DNA of 13,367 nucleotides. Source: Desulfobacteraceae bacterium (GTDB taxonomy: Bacteria > Desulfobacterota > Desulfobacteria > Desulfobacterales > Desulfobacteraceae). Positions 1-5,059 of the stretch are shown here, in pieces. The translations under genes and the position numbers were made by a program. The stretch's first letter is position 1. Each line of letters opens with the position of its first letter. The notes beneath the pieces are model-generated. The model ran no database searches, was not told the origin of the DNA, and worked only from the letters and a program-made list of their open reading frames with translations. The stretch spans positions 1 to 13,367 of the forward strand of contig WFQS01000528.1 in the NCBI GenBank assembly GCA_015486915.1, written 5' to 3'.

Positions 1-132
1 ATAAGTTGAACGAAATTGCTTGTCTTCCGGCCCATCTACTTCGTTGCATCAAAGGCCGAATACGTTGAGTATGCAACCTTTAATGCGCCTTGTACATGGG
101 CCGGAATTCTGCGCTATTTCTGTTCAACTTAT
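1..132. repeat. Long imperfect hairpin (palindromic) element I
   Basis: The whole segment folds back on itself. Outer arms 1-11 and 122-132 are an exact 11-bp inverted repeat, 12-16 pairs with 116-120, 25-35 pairs exactly with 96-106 (11 bp), 46-55 pairs with 77-86 with one G.T, and the tip is ATAC (60-63) / GTAT (69-72) around a 5-nt loop. It contains no open frame. It shares an asymmetric core (33-46 and 87-98) with the hairpin at 2747-2854. It begins at the window edge, so it may extend further left. It is likely a non-autonomous, multi-copy structured element; its mobility is inferred only. Confidence 0.8.
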
Positions 133-165
133 TTCATCTCCGATCCTAATTGAATAATATCTTTT

Positions 166-232
166 CACACAAAGCCCTGAAAGACACAGACCTTTTGTTT
201 TTTGTTTCTTAGTGTTTTTGTGGCTTTGTGTG
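166..232. repeat. Inverted repeat, 11-bp arms
   Basis: CACACAAAGCC at 166-176 is exactly repeated in reverse complement at 222-232 around a 45-nt T-rich interior. It differs in sequence from the hairpin at 1-132. No gene ends immediately upstream inside the window, so a terminator role cannot be assigned. Confidence 0.6.
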
Positions 233-291
233 GGCTCAGGTACATGCCCCATTGCATGGATAGATGATCTTTACGAAATTATCAGGGAAGC

Positions 292-343
292 TGACAAGGT
301 TGTAAATTTTTGAAAGGGTTGTAACCTTTGACAAGGTTGTAAA
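292..343 (+). repeat. Short direct repeats (GGTTGTAA, three units)
   Basis: A 15-bp unit TGACAAGGTTGTAAA occurs at 292-306 and again at 329-343. The octamer GGTTGTAA is also present between them at 317-324, giving starts at 298, 317 and 335 (19 and 18 bp apart). The function is unknown; a protein-binding array or decayed tandem duplication is possible. Confidence 0.5.
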
Positions 344-353
344 ATCTAAATAG

Positions 354-375
354 CCTGTCTTTATTTATAGACAGG
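354..375. other. Small perfect hairpin
   Basis: CCTGTCT (354-360) and AGACAGG (369-375) form a 7-bp stem with an 8-nt AT-only loop. No T-run follows on either strand, so it is listed as a structure and not as a terminator. Confidence 0.4.
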
Positions 376-417
376 TCAGCAGTCTTTGAAAAATTTTCAT
401 GAAATACGGAACATTTA

Positions 418-457
418 AGAGTCGGATGTATAAGGCATACCGGATTTGTCCGGCTCT
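418..457 (-). terminator. Possible terminator after cooT
   Basis: 418-426 pairs with 449-457 (9 bp, one G.T), and a nested CCGGA/TCCGG stem sits at 440-444/449-453. It lies just beyond the cooT stop codon on the minus strand. The T-run after it on that strand is weak, so the assignment is tentative. Confidence 0.35.
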
Positions 458-463
458 TTCTAT

Positions 464-679
464 TTATTCTGATTTATCGTTTAATTTTATAAACACCTTA
501 TGCTCAACAAGAGATAATGAGTGAATATAGCCTTTGATAAACTTCTGATCTCCGAAAATGCTTACAAGGCGGATACCATTTTCTTCCGGCTCAACCTTGT
601 CAACAGCCTCCATTATCATAGTCTGGTTTTCGATGTTCCTGTCATTTTTTTCAAGCAGATAAGCATTTGCTTCACACAT
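464..679 (-). CDS. cooT: CooT family nickel-binding protein
   Basis: This 71-residue protein begins MCEANAYLLEK. The Met-Cys-x-Ala start is the hallmark of the CooT family, whose founding member (Rhodospirillum rubrum) binds one Ni(II) through Cys2 and is linked to CO-dehydrogenase maturation. Cys2 is present, and the length suits the family (about 65-70 residues). I chose the ATG at 679 because GAGGAGG lies 9 nt upstream and because it places Cys at position 2; an in-frame ATG six codons earlier (697) lacks that support. It follows the DUF3842 gene by 27 bp on the same strand, so the two are probably cotranscribed. No CO-dehydrogenase gene is visible here, so the target of any nickel is unknown. 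The protein is small and soluble, with no membrane segment. The family call is firm; the role in this organism is inferred. Confidence 0.85.
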   Translation of the reverse strand: MCEANAYLLEKNDRNIENQTMIMEAVDKVEPEENGIRLVSIFGDQKFIKGYIHSLSLVEHKVFIKLNDKSE

Positions 680-706
680 TATTTTATGCCTCCTCATGGT
701 TGTTTT

Positions 707-1123
707 TCAAATAAAATCCCCTGAATGAGCTTCAATCAATTCATCAACAAGATGTGGCAGCGGTGTATACGGTAACCCCACGATCTCAATATTTTCCTGA
801 CTCAGTGGTATCAGAATTTTTTTTGCAGAACTTTCTGCAACGGCTTCTGCCATTTCAACGGTGAGTTCTCCCATCATTGCATGTGGCATGATGATCCCCA
901 CTGTCCCAATTATAAAATCAGTTTTTTTTACGGTATGCACTATGGCATTGACACCTGAAGCCCCCCTGTTTGCACCTGCCTTTAGCATTTGCGCTGTGGC
1001 AATGGCATTTGTTCCAAGGGCCAGTATTTCAATTTTTTCTTCAAATTGTTCTTTGATTTTTCTGATTACAGTGGAGCCTATTCCTCCTCCCTGACCGTCA
1101 ATCACACATATTTTTTTTTTCAT
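707..1123 (-). CDS. DUF3842 family protein
   Basis: This 138-residue soluble protein opens with a beta strand and a glycine-rich turn (ICVIDGQGGGIG, residues 5-16), like the nucleotide-binding loop of Rossmann-type folds. A later motif, FIIGTVGIIMPHAMMGELT, is typical of the DUF3842 family. The length matches the family (about 135-140 residues). No biochemical function is established for the family. The start codon is followed by ten A residues on the coding strand, and no clear Shine-Dalgarno sequence precedes it. A second ATG 10 nt upstream opens a different, overlapping 10-codon frame. The neighbour downstream is cooT, so a link to metal or cofactor handling is a guess by context. A dinucleotide cofactor is suggested only by the glycine-rich loop. 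Confidence 0.82.
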   Translation of the reverse strand: MKKKICVIDGQGGGIGSTVIRKIKEQFEEKIEILALGTNAIATAQMLKAGANRGASGVNAIVHTVKKTDFIIGTVGIIMPHAMMGELTVEMAEAVAESSAKKILIPLSQENIEIVGLPYTPLPHLVDELIEAHSGDFI

Positions 1124-1173
1124 AGGTTTTCATTAATAGTATGTGATCCTAATGTCAAGAAATTTTAAATTAC

Positions 1174-1202
1174 TTGCACTGATTATTTAAAAAGTTTATT
1201 TT
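1174..1202 (+). promoter_or_regulatory. Possible sigma70 promoter for the FAD-enzyme gene
   Basis: TTGCAC (1174-1179), a 17-bp spacer and TATTTT (1197-1202) approximate the -35 and -10 boxes. The -10 matches only 4 of 6 positions, and the region is AT-rich, so chance is a real alternative. It would give a leader of about 175 nt containing the degenerate direct repeat 1221-1362. Confidence 0.3.
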
Positions 1203-1220
1203 AAGAAACTCTTTAGTGCC

Positions 1221-1362
1221 TTACCCCTGAATTTCTGCAATAAAAAACAGGAAATTGAGACAGGCACATGGGTTGCGGGCATCGCTCGCTTTAGTTCCTT
1301 ATTCCTCAATTTTTTGTAAGAAAAAAACAAGAAATCGGGGAAAAGGCAAATGGATTGCAGGC
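1221..1362 (+). repeat. Degenerate direct repeat (two ~62-bp units)
   Basis: 1221-1280 and 1299-1362 align over their whole length with a few small gaps (roughly 70% identity by eye). Each unit runs from a TTAyyCCT start through an A-rich stretch to an ATGGrTTGCrGGC end. The second unit finishes about 20 bp before the start codon at 1384. The purpose is unknown. Confidence 0.5.
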
Positions 1363-1383
1363 CGATCCTAAACAGGAGAAAAA

Positions 1384-2793
1384 ATGATTTATGATGTTAT
1401 AATTGTCGGAGGTGGCCCTGCAGGACTTTTTGCTGCATTTCATCTTGCTGAGAATTCCAATCTTAAGGTGTTAATTATTGAAAAAGGGAAGCCTCCCCTG
1501 AAGAGAAAATGCCCCAACCAGAATCTCCAGAGATGTGTAGAATGCAAGCCCTGCAATATTCTTTCGGGAATAGGCGGTGCAGGCCTTCACTCCGACGGGA
1601 AACTCAATTTTATACCGCGGCTTGGCAAAACAGACCTTACCCAGTTTATGTCACTTTCCTCTGCCCAGACTTTAATCAATGAGACTGAAGAGATATTTAC
1701 ACGGTTCAATATGACAGGTCCCGTGTTTCCCACAAATATGGATGAAGCCCGGAAAATAAGAAAAGAGGCAAAAAAATACGGAATAAATCTTCTTTTGATA
1801 AAGCAGAAACACCTTGGCAGTGACAATCTCCCCCAATATATAGCGGATTTAAGTGACTATATTCAGTCAAAGGGTGTTAAAATTCATACTTCTGAAACTG
1901 TTCTTGATATAAAGGAAGAAAATCAGAAAATCACAGGGATCATTACGGATAGAGGTGAATATAAAACAGACAATGTGATTCTCGCTCCGGGGCGTGTCGG
2001 GGCCAACTGGGTAGCCTCCATTGCAAAAAAGCACGGCATAGGGTTATCCCAGAGAGGGATAGAGATCGGAGTGAGGGTGGAAGTGCACAACGATATAATG
2101 GATGATCTCTGCAATGTGATTTACGACCCCACTTTTTTTATCCAGACAAATAAATATGATGATCAGACAAGGACGTTCTGTACAAACCAGGGCGGGTTCA
2201 TATCCCTTGAAAATTATAAGGATTTTGTCTGTGTTAACGGTCATGCCTACAGCAATAAAAAATCACAGAACACAAATTTTGCCTTTCTTTCAAAGGTGGT
2301 TTTGACGGAGCCGGTTACAGACAACCAGGCCTATGGAGAATCAATAGGCAGGCTTGCCACCCTCATCGGGGCAGGGAAACCCATACTCCAGCGTTTTGGT
2401 GATCTGAAACGGGGACGGCGTTCAACCTGGAACAGGGTAAACAAGGGATATATAGAGCCTACAATGGAAAATGTTGTATGCGGAGATATTGCAATGGCCC
2501 TTCCTGAAAGAATACTTTCCAACCTGACAGAGGGCCTTGAAACCTTAAATCTTGTTGTCCCCGGTGTTTCCAATGATGAAACCCTGCTTTACGCACCTGA
2601 AATAAAATTTTTTGCGACCCAGATTGAGACAAACAATGACCTTGAAACTACAGTAAAGGGTATGTACGTGGCAGGAGACGGACCGGGAGTTGCAGGAAAT
2701 ATTGTGGCTGCAGCTGCCACAGGTCTTATCCCTGCAAAAAAAATATGTAAGAGTTTACATGGCACTGCATCTGCTTCGTTGACGGACATTTGA
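1384..2793 (+). CDS. FAD-dependent dehydrogenase, COG2509 type
   Basis: This 469-residue flavoprotein has an N-terminal FAD-binding Rossmann motif (VIIVGGGPAGLFAA, residues 5-18) with Glu33 ending the second strand. The conserved family segment GIGGAGLHSDGKL is at 62-74, and a C-terminal FAD motif (YVAGDGPGVAGNIVAAAATG) lies near residue 430. It belongs to the poorly characterised FAD-dependent dehydrogenases grouped as COG2509, whose substrate is not known. Four cysteines (43, 51, 54, 57; C-x7-C-x2-C-x2-C) precede the GGAG segment and could bind metal or iron-sulfur. The start is supported by AGGAG seven nt before the ATG. The last 14 codons and the stop lie inside the hairpin element 2747-2854, so the C-terminal tail is probably acquired sequence. 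The protein is soluble, and no pathway partner is evident next door. Confidence 0.85.
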   Translation: MIYDVIIVGGGPAGLFAAFHLAENSNLKVLIIEKGKPPLKRKCPNQNLQRCVECKPCNILSGIGGAGLHSDGKLNFIPRLGKTDLTQFMSLSSAQTLINETEEIFTRFNMTGPVFPTNMDEARKIRKEAKKYGINLLLIKQKHLGSDNLPQYIADLSDYIQSKGVKIHTSETVLDIKEENQKITGIITDRGEYKTDNVILAPGRVGANWVASIAKKHGIGLSQRGIEIGVRVEVHNDIMDDLCNVIYDPTFFIQTNKYDDQTRTFCTNQGGFISLENYKDFVCVNGHAYSNKKSQNTNFAFLSKVVLTEPVTDNQAYGESIGRLATLIGAGKPILQRFGDLKRGRRSTWNRVNKGYIEPTMENVVCGDIAMALPERILSNLTEGLETLNLVVPGVSNDETLLYAPEIKFFATQIETNNDLETTVKGMYVAGDGPGVAGNIVAAAATGLIPAKKICKSLHGTASASLTDI

Positions 2794-2854
2794 AGTACAA
2801 TAGTACATCTGCATGTCCGTTGCCTTGCATATGCAGCACCCTGTAAACTCTTAC
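2747..2854. repeat. Long imperfect hairpin (palindromic) element II
   Basis: Outer arms GTAAGAGTTTACA (2747-2759) and 2842-2854 are an exact 13-bp inverted repeat. Inner arms ACGGACA (2782-2788) and 2814-2820 pair exactly, and the tip is GTAC (2795-2798) / GTAC (2803-2806) around AATA. It overlaps the 3' end of the FAD gene, whose stop codon is at 2791-2793. Its core (CATCTGCTTCGTTG at 2768-2781, then 40 nt, then GCCTTGCATATG at 2822-2833) matches that of the hairpin at 1-132. It could also stop transcription from the FAD gene, though no T-run follows. Confidence 0.82.
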
Positions 2855-2889
2855 TGAGTGTAAAAGCTCTTACTTTTACTGAGTGTAAA
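2851..2889 (+). repeat. Direct repeat with nested hairpin before the CoA-transferase gene
   Basis: TTACTGAGTGTAAA occurs at 2851-2864 and 2876-2889, 25 bp apart. Between and overlapping them, GTAAAAG (2860-2866) and CTTTTAC (2873-2879) form a 7-bp hairpin. The first copy overlaps the outer arm of the hairpin element by 4 bp. A TATACT at 2894-2899 immediately downstream could be a -10 box, so an operator role is possible but unproven. Confidence 0.45.
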
Positions 2890-2963
2890 TGTTTATACTG
2901 TGATGTAAATAACCAAATAGAATTGCCACAAAAATGTTAGATTTATTGGCAAGGAGAAAAATA

Positions 2964-4823
2964 ATGAAACTTGACGAATATTGTCCTGAAAAACTTCTCA
3001 CGCCTGAAAAGGCTGTAAAAAAAATCAAGAACGGAAGCAGGGTTTTTGTGGGAACAGGCTGCGGAGAGCCCCAGCAGTTGATAAAAGCCATGGTAAACGA
3101 TACAAGCATCCAGGATATCATCATCTATCAGATGCTTTCCGCAACCTTTGCGAGATATATGGATAATGAGAATTTTCTCAATCGTTTTTCATTAAAATTA
3201 TTTTTCATCAGCCTCTACATGAGACAGGCTGCATTTGACGGTAAAATTGACTATATTCCCGTGTATCTTTCCCAGATACCTGAAATATTTGAATCAAAAG
3301 AGATAGGCCTTGACATTGCCCTTATCCAGGTAAGCCTTCCGGATAAACACGGGTTTTGCAGCCTTGGTATTTCCGTTGATATTACATTGTCAGGCATGCA
3401 GAATGCCGCCATGGTTATAGCCCAGTTAAACCCCGAGATGCCGAGGACATGGGGGGAAAGTTCAGTACATGTTGATGATATAGACTATCTTGTGCCCTTT
3501 GAAGAACCCCTTGTTGCAACATTTCCCACAGCAAAGAACAGGGAAATAATTGACAGAATAGGGCATTACGTGAATCAGCTTGTTGATGACGGATCAACAA
3601 TTCAGGTGGGTTTCGGGCATCTTCCCAATGCCGTTGTAACCCATCTTGATGATAAAAAAGATCTTGGTATCCATACCCAGGTGATAACCGACGGTCTTCT
3701 TCCCCTGTTTAAAAAGAAAGTTATTACAAATAAAAGAAAATCATATCTTCCCGGCAGGGCAGTTACATCTTTGTGCATGGGCTCCCATGAACTATACAGA
3801 TATGTTGACAACAATCCCATGTTTTATTTCAGGTCTTCGGATTTTGTCAATGATCCCAATGTGATAGCAAAAAATGACAACCTTATTTCCATAAGTTCCG
3901 CCCTTGAAGTGGATCTTACAGGCCAGATATGCACTGATTCCAAGGGATACCTTTTTTACAGCGGCATAGGAGACCAGGTGGATTTTATAAGGGGAAGCAA
4001 TATGTCAAAGGGCGGGTTTTCCATTATTGTCATTCCCTCAACTGCCCAGAACGGAACCGTATCCCGGATTGTACCCCATTTGAGTGAAGGTGCCGGAGTT
4101 GCAACAACAAGGGGCGATATTGACCTTATTGTCACTGAATACGGAATTGCTGAAATGAAAAGAAAAAGCATATACCAGAGGGTTATGGAACTGACCCGTA
4201 TTGCCCACCCCAAATTCAGGAAATACCTGATAGAAGAGGCAAAAAAGAGAAGGTATATCTTTCCTGATCAGCTTCCCCCGAGCACACAGGATCTTATGTT
4301 CCTTGAAAATTATAAATACACCATGAAACTTCCCACGGGCAGGGAAATAGGATTTCGCCCACTGCTTCCATCCGATGAATTTGAATCAAGAAATTTTTTC
4401 TATTCTCTCCAGGAGGATACCATTTACTACAGATTTTTTAATAAACGAAAGGTTTTCTCAAGGGAAATGATTCAAAGCCAGTGGGCTGATGTGGATTACA
4501 GAAGGAATATGACCATTATAGGCCTTATTCAACGGGGTAAAACAAAACATATATCAGCCATTGGTTCATATGCCGAGGCAGATGAGAATGCAGCGGAAAT
4601 AGCTTTTCTTGTGAAAGAAGAGCTGCAGGGAATGGGCATTGGCTCACGTCTTCTTGAAATTCTTGAGGGAATCGCAAAGGAGAACGGATACACAAAATTT
4701 GTTGCAACTGTGCTTGCCGAGAATAAAAAAATGATACAGGTATTTCGAAAACGGTATCCCGATGCAAAACTTGTCCGCAGCGGAGGCGGGGATATTGAAA
4801 TTGAAATGGATTTTAAATTGTAA
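2964..4823 (+). CDS. Acetyl-CoA hydrolase/transferase fused to GNAT acetyltransferase domain
   Basis: This is a 619-residue two-domain protein. Residues 1 to about 430 are an acetyl-CoA hydrolase/CoA-transferase (Cat1/AarC-like) that moves CoA between acyl groups. Visible family signatures are LEVDLTGQ (from residue 314) with Glu315 as the likely thioester-forming glutamate, and GIGDQVDFIRG from residue 334. Residues from about 454 form a GNAT N-acetyltransferase domain, with the acetyl-CoA pyrophosphate-binding motif Q555-GMGIG. The fusion is known in anaerobic bacteria. The ATG at 2964 is preferred because AAGGAG precedes it by 7 nt; an in-frame ATG at 2934 lacks one. The promoter may be the TATACT at 2894. 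The protein is soluble. The acyl substrate cannot be read from sequence: acetate, or transfer to fatty acids from the neighbouring module, are both plausible. Confidence 0.88.
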   Translation: MKLDEYCPEKLLTPEKAVKKIKNGSRVFVGTGCGEPQQLIKAMVNDTSIQDIIIYQMLSATFARYMDNENFLNRFSLKLFFISLYMRQAAFDGKIDYIPVYLSQIPEIFESKEIGLDIALIQVSLPDKHGFCSLGISVDITLSGMQNAAMVIAQLNPEMPRTWGESSVHVDDIDYLVPFEEPLVATFPTAKNREIIDRIGHYVNQLVDDGSTIQVGFGHLPNAVVTHLDDKKDLGIHTQVITDGLLPLFKKKVITNKRKSYLPGRAVTSLCMGSHELYRYVDNNPMFYFRSSDFVNDPNVIAKNDNLISISSALEVDLTGQICTDSKGYLFYSGIGDQVDFIRGSNMSKGGFSIIVIPSTAQNGTVSRIVPHLSEGAGVATTRGDIDLIVTEYGIAEMKRKSIYQRVMELTRIAHPKFRKYLIEEAKKRRYIFPDQLPPSTQDLMFLENYKYTMKLPTGREIGFRPLLPSDEFESRNFFYSLQEDTIYYRFFNKRKVFSREMIQSQWADVDYRRNMTIIGLIQRGKTKHISAIGSYAEADENAAEIAFLVKEELQGMGIGSRLLEILEGIAKENGYTKFVATVLAENKKMIQVFRKRYPDAKLVRSGGGDIEIEMDFKL

Positions 4824-4844
4824 TTGTTGAATTAAATTGTAATT
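4813..4844 (+). repeat. 13-bp direct repeat spanning the CoA-transferase stop codon
   Basis: TTAAATTGTAATT occurs at 4813-4825 and 4832-4844 (19-bp period). The first copy carries the TAA stop of the CoA-transferase/GNAT gene. The sequence is AT-rich, so replication slippage is a simple explanation. Confidence 0.4.
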
Positions 4845-4880
4845 TATATGAAACTCCTGCAAAATACTTTGAATTATTAG

Positions 4881-4971
4881 AGTTGGCTTCGCGTCTTCGA
4901 TCCTATATTTGTCAGAATCTTTGATTCTTTGAGACGGGTCTGAGAGAATCCAGATCCGCCTCATGGCAGTT
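4881..4971 (+). repeat. Dispersed ~91-bp repeat, copy A
   Basis: This copy aligns along its full length with 9130-9220 (same orientation) and in part with 7003-7069 (opposite orientation). The best-kept part is ATTTGTCAGAATCTTTGAT, containing the small palindrome AGAATC-TTT-GATTCT. It lies between two convergent genes. The opposite strand has an open frame here, but no coding signal. Confidence 0.75.
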
Positions 4972-5001
4972 ATTGAAAAAGAAAAGAAAAAACATTGAAC
5001 G

Positions 5002-5032
5002 CAGCCACGGCAAGATTATTCTGCCGTGGCTG
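5002..5032 (-). terminator. Rho-independent terminator of the acyl-CoA synthetase gene
   Basis: CAGCCACGGCA (5002-5012) and 5022-5032 form a perfect 11-bp GC-rich stem with a 9-nt loop, 28 bp beyond the synthetase stop. On the minus strand it is followed after a short gap by a T-rich tract (complement of 4976-4992). On the plus strand only TTTT follows, so it may also catch the CoA-transferase transcript weakly. Confidence 0.75.
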
Positions 5033-5059
5033 TGTTTTAGAACAATTATTGGATATAGA

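Larger units (their letters stand above)
1..463. other. Gene-free, repeat-rich intergenic region
   Basis: No convincing coding frame with a ribosome binding site was found on either strand. The region holds the hairpin element at 1-132, the inverted repeat 166-232, the GGTTGTAA direct repeats, the small hairpin 354-375 and the possible cooT terminator 418-457. The rest is AT-rich DNA without recognised signals. Confidence 0.6.

Noticed and set aside
1..132. Integron attC site
   Set aside because: The ends GTTGAAC (5-11) and GTTCAAC (122-128) match GTTRRRY and RYYYAAC, but in the wrong order (attC runs RYYYAAC to GTTRRRY). No cassette array or integrase is present.
292..343. Origin iterons or a CRISPR-like array
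   Set aside because: There are only three short units, no replication gene, and no repeat of CRISPR length with unique spacers.
861..1094. Antisense open frame opposite DUF3842
   Set aside because: It lies wholly within a clear gene on the other strand, has no ribosome binding site, and its composition reflects the opposite frame.
1130..1158. Promoter for DUF3842 (TTGACA on the minus strand at 1158-1153)
   Set aside because: The -35 is perfect, but no acceptable -10 lies 16-18 bp downstream: TATTAA is at 14 bp and TAATGA at 17 bp.
4644..4964. Minus-strand open frame overlapping the GNAT domain and repeat A
   Set aside because: It mixes antisense of a real coding region with a dispersed repeat; there is no start signal and no family resemblance.
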